Positions 1 through 12,680 of a stretch of DNA of 64,000 nt are shown here, one piece after another. Origin of the DNA: Phoronis australis (lineage: Eukaryota; Phoronida; Phoronidae); the NCBI GenBank assembly GCA_002633005.1, contig NMRA01000459.1:43335-107334 (forward strand). Direction: 5' to 3'. The translations under genes were made by a program, and so were the position numbers. A model generated the notes under the pieces. That model was not told where the DNA came from. It did not search any database and was given only the letters and a program-made list of their open reading frames with translations. The number at the start of each line of letters is the position of its first letter. Positions within the stretch are counted from its first letter, which is position 1.

Positions 1-879
1 CCACAAACAAAATGGCGGAGATAGCTTTCTCCCCACACTATTGCAGGGGTTAATATCAATTAATTAACTATTAATTATTAAAACTTTCAACACACAAACT
101 TCGTTTTAAAATTAAATTGTGCTCAACTGAGTTGCACAAATCTCGTGCGTATTTGTTCTTAGGGACGTTGCATGAAAAGATTACTTATTTTCAATAATAT
201 TGAGAATTCAACGTAGAAAACTCGCAAACACCCAGTGGATTTAGGAAACATAATGTAGTCGCTATTTTGGGACTGTTTCATGCTACCGGGCACTGGATCC
301 GCAGCATCCGTGACTGATGGGATATGGAATGATGGGTAGTAAATTGGGGTGAGATGTGGTGAATGAAACTGGGGGCAAGAGGGATAGGGGCTTAAAACCA
401 GCAAGAGACGGAATTCCAGCTTGCAGTCCAGTAAACCTGCCTTGTATGCCCCCGTAAAACAGCCAAGATTCCTATTGAATACACATTTCATTTAGGGTAG
501 TTTTTACGATGCTTTCCACCACTTGTAAACCATTCGCAGTATAATAAATGTATTACCAGCAGTTACTTAAAAGGTATATCCAGCCTACATCGGTAGGTAA
601 AAATGGCTTCTGGTACTTCCCAGACAAACCACCCTTTTCTTTAGTCGCCACCAACAGTGGCATCACGTCTTTAACAGAGGGTTCTCGAGGCTGCGAAGGG
701 ACCCACTTTTGTGTGGGGCTCTAGACTTTCTATTAGTTAGCTTAGTGTATAACGCAGTTCTGACTCATCTGAGGTATCTCGTTTTGTAATTAATAGCCCT
801 ATGCTTGTGGCGACTGTCATAATGTACATGCACCAAAATAGAATTGTCATAACTACAAGAAGTAAAACATTGCCGTGAT
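1..879. other. No gene recognised
   Basis: AT-rich sequence without a recognisable coding region. A 110-codon open frame on the minus strand (159-491) has no family motif, and its start codon is not ATG-supported, so it is not called. Confidence 0.5.
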
Positions 880-1225
880 CATCATCATCCTTAATGCCAC
901 CATCTCTACCGCCGCCACCATTACAATTGATGTGGTCGTCTAGATCGTCGTCACCACCAACACTTCAGTAACTGCCAACACCACCAGCACCGCCGTCATC
1001 ATCTTCATCATTCCCATAATCGTCATTGCCACCATGATCACTACCACTACCACTAACTACCATATAATCGTCATCATCACCAACACCACCACCGTCATCA
1101 CCAACACCCCCACCATCATCACCAACACCACCACCATCATCCCCAACACCACCACCATCATTACCGTCACTATCAGCACCATCATCATAACCACCACCAC
1201 CGCCACCAACAGCATCACAATCATC
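880..1225. repeat. CAC/ATC-rich simple and minisatellite repeat
   Basis: Imperfect trinucleotide repeat of cac, cat and atc on the plus strand. From about 1075 to 1170 it becomes a near-regular array of roughly 27-bp units built on caccaccatcatcaccaa. It yields open frames on both strands (Thr/Ile-rich on plus, Gly/Asp-rich on minus). These are a consequence of the triplet period, not evidence for a gene. Confidence 0.85.
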
Positions 1226-2019
1226 CACCACTCTCACCATCCCTACCATCCCCATCTGTTGTCCATGTACAGTTAATATAGCTATTATCTTGGAACATAC
1301 ATGTACACGAGCGCGGTGGTGTTTTGGTTTAATTAAACAATAATTCAAATCTTAGTAGGTTTCCAAGTGTGGTACACTTAACCGGCGTTTTGTGCTTAAA
1401 AATCAACACAAATTAACTTTAATAAGAACGTAGTATAAGTACGCTTCCTACTGTCATTGACTTTTGATGATTAAATTGTCAAGAAACTAATATCTAGTGC
1501 AGCTCAGTTTCAGCAATGATTTTATTTTGGCGAAAATGTAAATTACCATTTCTTTTAAAGAAGGACGCAAACAAGAAAGAGTCTGTGCGATCTTGTTCTG
1601 TGGTTCAGAAGAGTGAAAGTTTAAAGAATGTGACTTGTGATTCTGTAGAAAAAAAAACACAATTCGAAAACATGAGAGAATCACATTAATATTGATTAGA
1701 CACTAAACACCAGAGAAACTGAACGACGCACTATTACATGTGAGGTGCCGAGAAGATTCGTTTCATAGGAAGCAAACATACCGGCAACATCATGTCACTC
1801 TCTCCCGGTGGAATATATGACCTTGTTTATTGCATTTCTTCTAAACGCCTGTAAGTGTCTATAAATGTAGCTGGTATACTTGAAATTAGTAGACGTGTGT
1901 TTATAAAGGGTTATGTTAACTGTAATTATGATTTCATGTGTCATGAACAGCCTATTCTTTCGTTTACTTACCGGAGAATTGCGAGGTACGTGTATAAACT
2001 AAACACAGCATAACTTAAT
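1226..2019. other. No gene recognised
   Basis: Unique-looking AT-rich sequence between the simple repeat and the first LINE relic. No coding signal, RNA gene or repeat was recognised. Confidence 0.5.
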
Positions 2020-4228
2020 ATTCAGGATGACCTAGCAAAGTATCTTACTAAAGCGTACAATCAGTTTCAGAAGAGGCTTCCTTCCAAACTCCCAACTCCA
2101 GGGAGTTATTATCATCATACTCAAAGGTAATAAACCGCGAAGTAATATAAAAAATGGAGGCCTATCTCTCTCTTGAATATCAGTTACAAACTTTTGTCGT
2201 CTTGTATTTCCCAAAAAGTTCGTTCTGTAATGCAAAAGTTAATACACCGTGACCAAAAGGGTTTTCTCTCTGGGCGTTTCATAGCAGAAAATACAAGGCA
2301 GACTTATGACTTGATGCATTTTACTGAGCAGTTGAATAAACCGGGTTTACTTGTACTGGTGGACTTTGGAAAGGCGTTTGACTCCTTGTCTTGGTCTTTT
2401 ATTGACAAAGTTTTAAGTTTCTTTAATTTTGGTCACTCGATGAAAAAATGGGTCCATATACTAAACAGAGGGACAAAGCAATGTGTTATACAAAACGGTG
2501 TCACATCTAACTTTTTCGACAGAGGGCGTGGTTGCAGGCAAGGTGATCCGTTATCGCCATACATTTTATTCTTTGTGCAGAGATTTTGGGCTGGCTCTTT
2601 AGACTAGACAACAGCGTTAAGGGCATCCAGGTTGGATCGGTGGAATACAAACTTATGCAGTATGCAGATGATACGGAGATATCTTTAGATGGCTCGGCAC
2701 AGTCTCTGCGGAAAACACTTCACATTTCAAATCATTTTGCAAAATATTCTGGTCTAAAGCCTAACCTGGAAAAACAATTTGTAGGTAGCTATCAAAAACT
2801 ATGCTGTGACGTAAAACTGAAATGGGCAACATCAGAATTCACTTTACTGGGTATTCAATTCTCCAGTGATTTAAATGAAATTCCCGAGATTAATTTTAAC
2901 AGCAAACTTGGTGAAATGAAGAAGGCTATAGACATGTGGGGAAAAAGAAACTTGACACTGTTTGGAAGAATAACAGATGTGAAATCGATAATTATGCCAA
3001 AACTCATTCATTTTTTTACAAGTCTTCCGTCCTCTTCACAGGCCTTCCTGAAGCAGCAGAACAAAATGTTCTACTGTTTTATATGGAACAGTAAAACGGA
3101 AAAAATATGTCATAAGATTTTGGCTCAAGAGTACAATGTTGGTGGAGCTAGAATGATTGACGTCAGTTCTTTTATGAAAGCCATTAAATTAACGTGGTTT
3201 CGTAGACTACTTTGTCTAAGTACTACAAGTCCATGGGCTGTTTTAGCAAATGGTCTGTTATCAAGTGTTTCAAAGAATTACTTACTGTTCGGGGATTTCT
3301 ATTTTACAAAGATGTTCCAAATGCGTTTCGGAAAGAAGTCTTTCAATGTGTTCATGAATTCAGATTATTAGTTCCCGAAAACAATGGTATTCATCAGCCT
3401 CTATGGTTTAATTCGATTATACCGATAGATAACAAGCCTGTTTTCTATAAACGGTGGTATCAAAAAGGCATAACTCATGTACACGACTTACTTAATTCTG
3501 ATGGTTGTTACCTTAATTACGAGGAGTTTATACAGAAATTTGACTTTACCACTCAAGTAACTTTATTTTACGGTCTACGAAGCTCATTATATGCTAACTG
3601 GAGTCATCTCAGAGAGGGGAAAGCATCAAGTAATTTTACCGCGTCGTCCACGATACATTGAAGTTATTTTGGGAGATGTCAAGGGAGTAGATAAAATGTA
3701 CCACGTTATTGTCTCTCAGAATTGTGGAAAAACAAAGTGTCAAATGAAGTGGAGTAAAAAATTAAATCTCCCGGATACTGCAGAATGGTGGTACAATGTT
3801 TTTTCTTATATCTATTCATTCACCGAAGATGATTCTCTGAGATGATTCCAGTTTAGGCTGGTTCATAGAATTATAGGCTGTAATGAATTTTTCTACAAGA
3901 TTGGCGTAATTGATAGCTCAATGTGCACTTTTTGCTTAAATGAAATTGAATTTATTGTCCATGTGTACTGGTCTTGTAACGTTACTCAGCAGTTTTGGAC
4001 TAATAAAAATAACTGGCTCAAAGATGCTGTTGGACATAATTTAGAACTGTCTAGCTATGCAATCAGTTCTGTTTGGTGTTCAGGTGGAAGCAGTTTTACA
4101 AAGTATGGTTATTTGCCTCGGCAAGTACCACATTTATAAACAAAGGTTAAAGTGTAAATATCCCTGCCTTGCAATGTTTAAAAAGGAAGTTGCATTGTAC
4201 ATTTCCACTGAACGGTTTATATATATAT
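2020..4228 (+). pseudogene. LINE (L1/Tx1-like) reverse transcriptase relic
   Basis: Decayed ORF2 of a non-LTR retrotransposon. The plus strand shows, in order, the fingers region (GNKPRSNIKN near 2125, then ISYKLL near 2180), RT motif A (LVDFGKAFDSLSW near 2356-2400), the GCRQGDPLSPY block near 2530, the catalytic YADD box at 2661-2672, the thumb/connection region, and the C-terminal Cys-His segment (MCTFCLNEIE...HVYWSC near 3920-3980). It closes with the C-terminal KYHIYKQRLK block near 4100 and a stop near 4228. The reading frame breaks at least four times (near 2130-2170, 2575-2605, 3250-3300, 3600-3660 and 4110). No endonuclease domain is visible, so the copy is 5' truncated and cannot encode an active enzyme. 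RT motifs and the C-terminal zinc-like segment are typical of L1/Tx1 elements of marine invertebrates; the clade is inferred. Confidence 0.9.
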
Positions 4229-5159
4229 AAACTAAATGAAGTATGGTGAATTTGTAGAGCGCTGGCAAGGTCTTGACCTTGTTTGCTTATTCTGAATGAA
4301 TCATAGCCTCTACTTGTTTTTTCTCCACTGTCAAATTACCTTTGTACATAACAGCACTGTAAGTTAACACCTTAACTGTTCCTTGACTAAAACAAAAAAG
4401 TTATTGCATCGTGTAATTGTGTTATCTGTACCGTACCTATTATATTGAATAACATGTGAACATAGCATAAAAAAATTGGGATGATAGTTATGTAACAGAG
4501 CAAGTCTCCACTGAACCTCAAAATATGTATTTTCTCTCATCAGGCATTCGTTTCAGTTCAATTTGCACATGATAACGATCAACTTTCCATGAAAGCAAAA
4601 GAAGGGAAACACCCTTCTCCTAAGCCTGTCGCTAGCGAAGTGCCCGACACATACAGTCGCGCCCACATGCCCACGTAACAAAGGCGCACTGAGACGCAAC
4701 AAAGACATTAGCATAAGAATAACTGAACATTTGTAACTAAATAAGAATAACAATAAGCGTAAAGTTACGAACGTCCCGTCACATNGGTGGTCGGTAGCCA
4801 GCACGCAGGTCTCACTTAATTTTCCTCGTTAAATTTCTTACATCGGCGTTTCTGATTGGCTAGTTGAATTCTCAACTGGCGACGCTTTACGCAAACAAAC
4901 TGGCATGCCTGATGGACTGAAGTATAAATGTGGAGCTGTTGTGCAGACAAATCGGTGCTTAAAATTCATGTTCAGGAAATGTGAATCCTAGAAATTGTGG
5001 TTGCGCCTTTTCGGAGTGCATCTTTCTACTGTCGATGACTTTTATTTACGATACTGTCCTGTATTCATACAGTTTAAATAACACACCGGTTAAATCGGCC
5101 AGATGTGTGTTTATTGTACATGTATGTGCATCAGAATGCCAAACTCAATGTTCATCTCT
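4229..5159. other. No gene recognised
   Basis: Probably starts with the 3' UTR of the preceding LINE, then unique sequence. It contains one unknown base at 4785. Short open frames here show no family motif. Confidence 0.45.
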
Positions 5160-5640
5160 ATGGCAGGAGTGCTAACATCAAAGAACATCTCCTTCACTCT
5201 TAGAACAAGACTTGTGAGATGCTACATACATTCTGTACTGCTTTACGGATCTGAGACATGGACAATGAATAAAAACATGGAGTAAAAAATAGAGGCCTTT
5301 GAAATGTGGACATTCAGACGGATGGCAAGAATCAGCTGGACAGAAAAAAAGACCAACAAAGATGTTTGTAACTAGCTCAAAATTAAACCATCACTCCTAA
5401 ATACAATCCAAACAAGAAAACTGAAATACTTTGGTCACATTGAAAGGCATGACACCATCTGCAAGAAGATACGGGAAAGAAAAACAGAAGGGGTGAGCGC
5501 AAGAGGTAAACAACGCAGAATGTGGCTGGACGACATCATGGACTGGACGAATCTATCACTGCAAGAATGTACCAGAAATGCAAGAGCAGAGCAGAATGGC
5601 GGATCATTTCAAGTCGACCTCTGAGGAGATGACACCACAT
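5160..5640 (+). pseudogene. LINE (RTE-like) reverse transcriptase C-terminal relic
   Basis: Plus-strand translation shows the well-known retrotransposon C-terminal block: TRLVRCYIHSVLLYGSETWT, then an EAFEMW..RRMARISW segment, RKLKYFGHIERHD, and RGKQRRMWLDDIMDWT. The order and spacing fit the region after the RT palm in RTE-like LINEs, often misannotated as endonuclease-reverse transcriptase. In-frame stops at about 5283 (TAA) and 5371 (TAG) disrupt it. The catalytic palm and endonuclease are missing, so this is a 5'-truncated dead copy. It ends in GATGATGATG-type simple sequence near 5640-5655, as 3' tails of such LINEs often do. Clade is inferred; the retrotransposon origin is secure. Confidence 0.85.
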
Positions 5641-5655
5641 GACGATGATGATGTG

Positions 5656-7595
5656 CTTCAAGCACGCGGCTATTAAACATCACCGTAGAAAGGAAATAGT
5701 TGCTGCTACGCCACTTGCATGACAAGGCTAAAAATCGTTCACAGTCCGCCATTTTTCACGTTGTTGTAAAGCTAAGCAATGACTGCCGAGGTTACACCAA
5801 CCAATGCTACAGCGCGTGCTACCGCGTGATACCTGCGTGGGACGGGGCGGAGGCAATTGTTCCCCATCAAAGGAAAAGACATAGGCTCTTTAGGTTTGGG
5901 GTAAGGGGCATCCAAAAAAGATAAAATGCTAGGTTAAAAAAGAAATTTCTTGAATTTCACTTTCAGATTTACAGTAGTTACCCTACGACTGAGGTTACGC
6001 ATAATCCGAAATGGCCGTCTAAGCTAAGCGACCAGTTTGCCGAATCAATTGCCGACCGGAGAGGCGACTCAGCTGACGACTGCTAGCAGACCTTTGCTGG
6101 TCGGCTAGACGATTGGTCATCGACCGATTTCCGTCCGGCAGGACAAAAACTTGTGATTTGCCCTGTAATTATAGCCACCAACGTACACGTACAGTCGTCT
6201 CTACACTGGCGTTGCTTGTGAATAACCGTAATAAATTGTACTATAGAGGGAGGCGTATACTGAAGAACACCAATAGCAGCCTGGTGTGTTTTGCCGCGAT
6301 ATTAATTAAATTTGATAAAAATACTGAAAATCATATTTCTAAACAAACGACTTCAGCCATCTCGATTGGCTAGCGAATGACTCAGTCTGATGGCAAACAA
6401 GATTTCTACCCGAGCATAACATGAAGTACAAAAATATGGTACCACACTTTCAAGCATGCGTTGTAATTATAACCTTCAAATTGTTCGAATACTTTGTTTT
6501 TGTATTTGAATTTTACAAACGCGATTTCAGATAAACGAAACGCCTACAGACAGGGCAAAATGCTAACGGCAAGCAACAGGCAGACCAGATTAAAACAAGA
6601 AACTCCTGGTCAAACACTGTTGACGACGCGACTGACCGAATTTTGATGAAACTCCAAGCAAAGGTGTAGGGTTGAAATGCGCCGCCACTAATAGATTCTT
6701 TGAGGTATTCAACTACTTGGCACCACTATTTGGCGTTTTAGCTTAGTCGAAAAGTAATTCCTTGTTTGTTAATTGTTCCTGAAACAACTAAGTATATTTT
6801 GACGAAACCTGACCGAAGGGTAATTGGACAATATAGCCATACTATTTGGGAATGGACCGTCACAAGTCGATTTTCGTACCAGCAACTGTTGGCCACTTTG
6901 GTTAGTGACTAGCAATTAGTTGTACGCTATTATTGCCAAAATGGACGGACATATTTTCAATAGCGTAAGCGTGTTTTGCTGAGATGCCGGCACCCGCACA
7001 AGTCGATTTCCAGCCTTGACCAAAATTAGTCTAACGTCATATATTAAAGGATACAAATTTATGAACAACCCATGAAGTACACAGATGTCGGTGCAATAAC
7101 GAGGGCATTTCATTTTGTATATTAAGGGAAGACTTTTAATCCGTGTGTTTAGAGTAAACGTTATTATTTTCAATCCGCTCGTACATCAAAAATTATGATA
7201 TCAGTTAAGGTTTACTGTTAACACATCACACTGGGTTACGTAGGAAACATTGACAAATCTATTTTATCAAATTATACTGGAAACCAATTTTGATACGCTG
7301 GTTTGCAGGTTCATCAGAACTTCGCGCTCCACATGACTGATATGTGTGCGCTATAGGGATTATCATTAGAAAGCACATGGCCAAGTGACAGTGAATGAGT
7401 GCTAGCCTTTCTATAATTTAGAGTGGTCATCTAAATAAATTATTAATATTGACTGGCTTTTAGAATAGCGAAAATCACGTGTTTATGTCACTCATGTGAT
7501 TACTTGAGGGTTAACCATTATCAATGTATGGTTTCTACAGTGTATGACGTTTGGGTGAACCAAGGAGTCGCGTGTCAAGAGTCGTAAATACATGT
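5656..7595. other. No gene recognised
   Basis: About 1.9 kb without recognisable coding regions or repeats shared with the rest of the window. Short open frames (for example 6113-6373) have no recognisable domain. Confidence 0.45.
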
Positions 7596-7599
7596 ATTT

Positions 7600-8150
7600 T
7601 CTCACAACGTGTTAAGGACTGTGCTTTGCAAAGATGGCAGTCCGATGTTGATTATATTCTAAGTTAAACTACTACAACAATTTTAAGGTTGTATTTGAAC
7701 ATGAAAACTATTTAGAAGTTGATAATCTTCCAAGTTCAAAGTTTTACACGTTTTCGATGTGCAAACCACAAACTGGAAGTATTGAAACTGGTCGTCACGT
7801 AAATGTGATATATCAAGACAGAGTGTGTACATTATGCTCGAGGAATTGTGTCGAAAATGCATATCACTTTTTGTTACTTTGCAACACTGTTTCCAAATCA
7901 TAGCTACGTTTCTAAGCGAGAGCCTCTGGACAAGTCCCTCTCTGTTTAAATTTCATAGACTGTCATGTAATCCTGATACCTCAGTTGTGAAATAAGTATG
8001 CTATGCATCTAAAAAAAATAAAAATAAACGGAACAGCTTGTGTATTGCTGAATAGTGTGCATAGCACCGCAATGATCTTGTTTGTTTGTTTGTTGTACTT
8101 TGGACCGATGGCCATGTACATGTATACAAATAAAGAAGATGAAATAATGG
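7600..8150 (+). pseudogene. LINE 3'-end relic (Cys-rich RT C-terminus)
   Basis: The plus strand encodes a remnant of a LINE C-terminus. QRVKDCALQRW lies near 7610, then a shifted frame reads ENYLEVDNLPSSKF near 7700, IETGRHV near 7785, and the Cys/His segment VCTLC-x(10)-YHFLLLC at about 7825-7885. Spacing of the CxxC, H and C residues matches the zinc-like tail of many invertebrate LINE polymerases. A stop follows at about 7900, with a 3' UTR containing several poly-A tracts and AATAAA near 8128. Palm and endonuclease are absent, so it is a severely truncated copy. It differs from the 2-4 kb relic, so it is a second LINE family; the clade is not assigned. Confidence 0.75.
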
Positions 8151-11138
8151 TTTCTGCTTGTAATTTCGTTCATAAACCCAGCATTCGCAAGTATTCCAAT
8201 GCCTGACACGCTTAGTACATTACTATAATTTTTGTTGAGTTTATGACGAAGTCGACCTTCCCTACTAGGCGGTCTACTCATTTTTTACCAGAAACGAGCA
8301 TTGTGATAAAGGCATAGATATCTCCAGTGCCTTTTCTTGGGATAACTGAAAAATAGGACGAGAGGGGGTAGCTCCAGTCTTTTCAGCCAGTGATCGCAAC
8401 TTCATTTTTCCGTGTGGCTAGGTATGTCTTCAAATAATTGATATTCTTTAACATTCCTCTGTACATTTTATGTAAAAAGCAGCTTCTTTTGCACTCCTAA
8501 AATGATATTATTAAGCAAGAGGTGGCGCTGTATGCAACCTTTTTAGCCAATCTTAAGCTCAGAAATTGAAAAAATGCACAAGGTCATTTCCATTAATACA
8601 TTTAATGATGAAAAAATGTAGTCAAGGAAACCTTCAGCTTTCGAGCTCTGTTGAAAAACGTGAGAAAAACATTTCAACCAGATACAATGGCTCTTAGCCT
8701 TTTCTGGGTATTTATGTTTATTTTACTGAATATTTCATAACAAACATTAAGAAAACATTTCAAGCAAAGCTGAATATGTTTAAAATTTACACTTAAGTGC
8801 GTTCCTTGTTGTTTTAACCTTTTGACCTTTCCAGATAAAGACTAGTTCTTGTTACCACGGCTAGTTAACACCTTCTGCTGTAAACTACAAGGTGGCCAAA
8901 CTTGCGAAATATTTTCACTAACAGCAAAAATAGATGTTTAACTTAGATTTTGAGAGGAAATGTATTTTTCTGATTTTTTCAGCTTATAGCAGTAATTCTT
9001 GGGACCTATATCGATTTCACACACAGGTCCTCCAACTAATGTTTATCGGTCAATGTTTCTAGTAAGGCTCCTACCATTTTGCTTGACCAATGGTCCCCGT
9101 TGCGTCGAAACCACAACGAGAGTCATTTCCTATCTAATTTGATAAGAAAATTTAGGGTTCAGTTTAATTTTGTTTCATTATTATTACTCACAAGTTACCA
9201 AGGGATAACTGATAAATTTCAGATTGGGTACAGTGTAGTTCCAAATTTTATCACCAGGTGGCGTTGATAAATTTTGAAAGTTGCTTTAAATTAGCTAAAT
9301 TCAAAGATCACATATCATGAAAATGCGCAAGTTTAAAAATTGGGACTTTTTACGTTTATAACAGTCAATAGTTCAAAAACATCAAAACTAAGATGCAACC
9401 CTGAATGGTCGCAGAAATTGCTTTATAAGCCTCCTGTTGCCTATAACCCACGACGTTGTAGACATGTACCGGATATGAAGGCGAATACAGGTCGCGGAAA
9501 CCCCTGGACTGATGGCTGGAGACAGTTTTGATATTTGTTAAAGTCGTTAAATTTCCGTATGCGCCTACGTCACATTCGACCCCGTCCAAACCTTTGCTCA
9601 ACTCCTAGTAAACAATCAGATAATTTCATTCACATTTTGCGTGACAACATGAAAAGTACTACTGACTATGATTAGCTATTAATGATAAATGGCATTTCCC
9701 CATTCTGATTGGGCTGATCATAAAATGAGTATTCGAGCGACAATAACCTTGTCGGAGGTCTGACAGCCTTGGTAATTGTCGATTTAGTTGACGAAAGAAA
9801 AAATTGGGCAAATGAGATTATTCAAATTAATATTCCAAATTTGAGACTTTTTAAAAAGACGATGCATGAGGATTTTTTTAAATTGTCTTACTCTTTAACT
9901 GCCGGTTTCGGAATTATCAAAAGTTGCCATTTTCACCACCGACAATGAGAAATTTCAAATGCTTTTTGCGTAAAAAATTAAATAGGTACTGCTTCACTCG
10001 AGAGGGTGGTCGACTGGGCGAATTCACAGCCCTTTCCGCGGTAACGTCTCGTGCCGCACCTTTAGTTTCTTACTATATCAAATATTGTCACTTTTTACAC
10101 TGATAGAAAAGTTTGCAGACGAAAGGTTTCACCTGAGCTTTAGATATCATAATGAGCTGTAGGCACTGAATGATTGAGAGTCTCAACAGTCTCAATAAAA
10201 CTGCCTCTGCTCAACGATAGGTAATGTGTGACAAGATGACTTTGTTCTATTGGCAAAGCAAAACACTCGGGTGAAACCAGGAGCGAAATGTTTTAGCAGA
10301 AAAAGAAAAAAAAAACATAAAGCTCGAGGGAATACTGTTAAAATAACATTAACTGCTGTATACACGATCAGAAATTACATCCTGCTTTGTAAAGGTAAGG
10401 CTCAATGTTATCGTAGTGTACTTGAAACGGCAGTTCTTTTTCAAAATGTTTGGTTTTGGGCATGAAAAGTGACAGTACAAACTGTGAATGCTTTTGACTC
10501 ATTTAATAACTTGAATCAATCAACTGCCGTAGAAAAACGTCCAAATAAAATAATAAAATGAAGCAAAATTTGTTATGATGCAATTTCACTTTTATCACAG
10601 TATAATATTACTAGTTGATTTGACTTTACAGGGGTAATTTTGAAAGTGATTTTAGACAATTTTGCATATTGTAGTTACTCAGAAATTTAATTTGAATCTT
10701 TTGTATTAGAACATTAAAAATCCAGGCATGAAGAGGTTCCGAGTGCTCGAACTTAAGTCTTTCGGCTAACCACTCTCCAATTTGAAACCCGTATGATTTG
10801 CATCATGAAGTCCGCACATGCGCAGGCATAGTTACTTTAGAGGGGAAATTTTAGGCTTTGAAAATAACCGAGGTATCCAGATGTTTTCGGTAAACATCGT
10901 ACACGACAGCGCAATTTGCCGAAGAAATGTAGCCTAGACGATTTTGTCAAAAACGGCAGGAAACTGAAGAGCCCGGGGCACTGTATGGTAGCTGGCTGGA
11001 TAATCTTTGGGTGGCTTCAGAAGGTTAAGTGAAGACAAAATACCTTCAGACGGTCTGTCGAAGGCGGAGTTTGTGACACAAATTGAGGGTTATTATTTAT
11101 ATTTGCACACTCGGTACAAAAGGAGATTCGAATGTTTC
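8151..11138. other. No gene recognised
   Basis: About 3 kb of AT-rich sequence. Open frames are all short (under 91 codons) and without motifs, and no repeat family seen elsewhere in the window was found here. Confidence 0.45.
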
Positions 11139-11307
11139 GAATCGATAGCCATTCGTTCACGACGGCCACGTGGTGTGCCTGGTGTTTCCCTTACAAGTTA
11201 ATTTGAAGTATGTTTCCAGTTCGGATCGATAGACATTCGTTCACGATTGTCACGTGGTGTGCCTTCATGGGGTTTCCCTTACAAGCTAATTTGAAGTATC
11301 TTTCCAT
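11139..11307. repeat. Tandem duplication of an ~82-bp segment
   Basis: Two adjacent copies (11139-11220 and 11223-11307) share atcgatag.cattcgttcac, then a CACGTGGTGTGCC block, then gtttcccttacaag.taatttgaagtat. The second copy has a short insertion after GTGTGCC. Each copy carries one CACGTG hexamer. Confidence 0.8.
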
Positions 11308-11744
11308 ACTCCCCGCGTCCAATGAGACCAGTAGATCACGTGATCAGTCAGCGTAAGGTCACATAAACTCCACTGATTGAGGTCGATAGTCGAAATACTG
11401 CAACTACATGTAACTGTGTCTGTATACTTTGTGATTCTGCTATTCATACTCAGCTAACGTCGTCTCGTCGATGTTTTGGGGAGTTGTGGTCAGCATGAAC
11501 GCTTAACTTCAGTCCTGGATCGAAGTTGACAGCACCAGTTAACTTCGCAGTAAACAGGTGGATGTAAGAGTAGAGCGCCGACGCTGCGGAGCGGTACGAA
11601 TGGTTAACTTCTGTCTAATCGAAGTTATCGTTACATGTAGGTGCTCCTGTTATCGTCAACAATTACAGGGCAGTGTCGTCGCTAATAGTTGCTTATACTT
11701 TGGTCTAATAAACACCAATCAAGATGACTTTATTAAGTCTAAGT
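11308..11744. other. No gene recognised
   Basis: Sequence between the local duplication and the next LINE relic. An open frame at 11558-11746 (+) shows no recognisable domain. Confidence 0.4.
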
Positions 11745-12680
11745 AAACTCTAATTGGTAATTCCTACTGGCGCGACGTATTTGGAAGTATGACATCTTTC
11801 TACAAGAAAATAATTGTTGCATGTGAAGAGGACTTTTTGAATCAAACTTAATTTTGTGGTTTAATAGTAAATTGGCGATCGGAGGCACAAATGTTTTTTA
11901 TAAGCCTTGGTTTGTAAAAGGCATAAGATTTATTAGAGATATGTATACCTCTGGTGGTGATTTCGTTAGTTTGAACCATATGAAAAATGGGTTCTATGTA
12001 AAAACTAACTTTGTAGAATATAATGTTGTTGTATCTGCTCTAAGAAGGTTTCAAAAAAGTCTATTTCAAATAAATTTAAAATTGTAAATGTCTACTCTCC
12101 ATGTATGCCTTTAGCAATTACTCACTTACGGAAAGATTTGAAGGGTTGTAGACATATAAAATCTGTTCAGTTTTTAATGACGTTAAGAAACCTTTTAAGT
12201 CTGAGTGTAATTGGGAAAAAGAGTTGGGAGATAGTTTAGATTGGAAGAAAATATAAGCATTGCTTTATGAAATTACAAAGGATCCTAACATTAGATGGTT
12301 CCAATTTAGAATACTACTCAGGATTACTGCAACAAATGCCTTTTTAGTAAAAAACCGTGTTCGGGATTCTAACTTATATTCCTTTTGTAATAAAGCTCCA
12401 GAGATGCTGTCACATCTTTTTGGGAATGTCGCCTTGTACAAGATTTCTGTAAGGAATTCGGAAAGCTACTTCAAAAGTGTCCCATTCAGCTTCCCAACTG
12501 TCTCTCTTACGAGCGTGTTATTCTTGGACTTTATGAGAGCATGATTTTCTATTTAACATTTTGCTTCTACTAGCCAAACAGTACATTTACAAGGAGAGAT
12601 GTCACAAAAAATATACTTAATTTTCACAAGTTTGTTACATCTACGTATGAGTACTATTACGCCGAAAAATTAATTGCATA
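11745..12680 (+). pseudogene. LINE (L1/Tx1-like) C-terminal relic
   Basis: Plus-strand frames reproduce the C-terminal half of the same kind of ORF2 as the 2-4 kb relic. The block YWRDVFGSM is near 11765. WFNSKLAIGG..VFYKPWFVKGI at 11856-11925 matches the WFNSIIPIDN..VFYKRWYQKGI block of the first relic at 3408-3470. WFQFRILLRI is near 12295, a partly decayed Cys-rich segment near 12385-12440, and YEYYYAEKLI near 12650 ends the protein. Frames shift near 11850, 12090 and 12440. RT palm and endonuclease are missing. It is therefore a second, independently truncated copy of the same LINE superfamily. Confidence 0.8.

Noticed and set aside
965-1348. Gly/Asp-rich minus-strand protein
   Set aside because: Pure product of the cac/atc triplet repeat.
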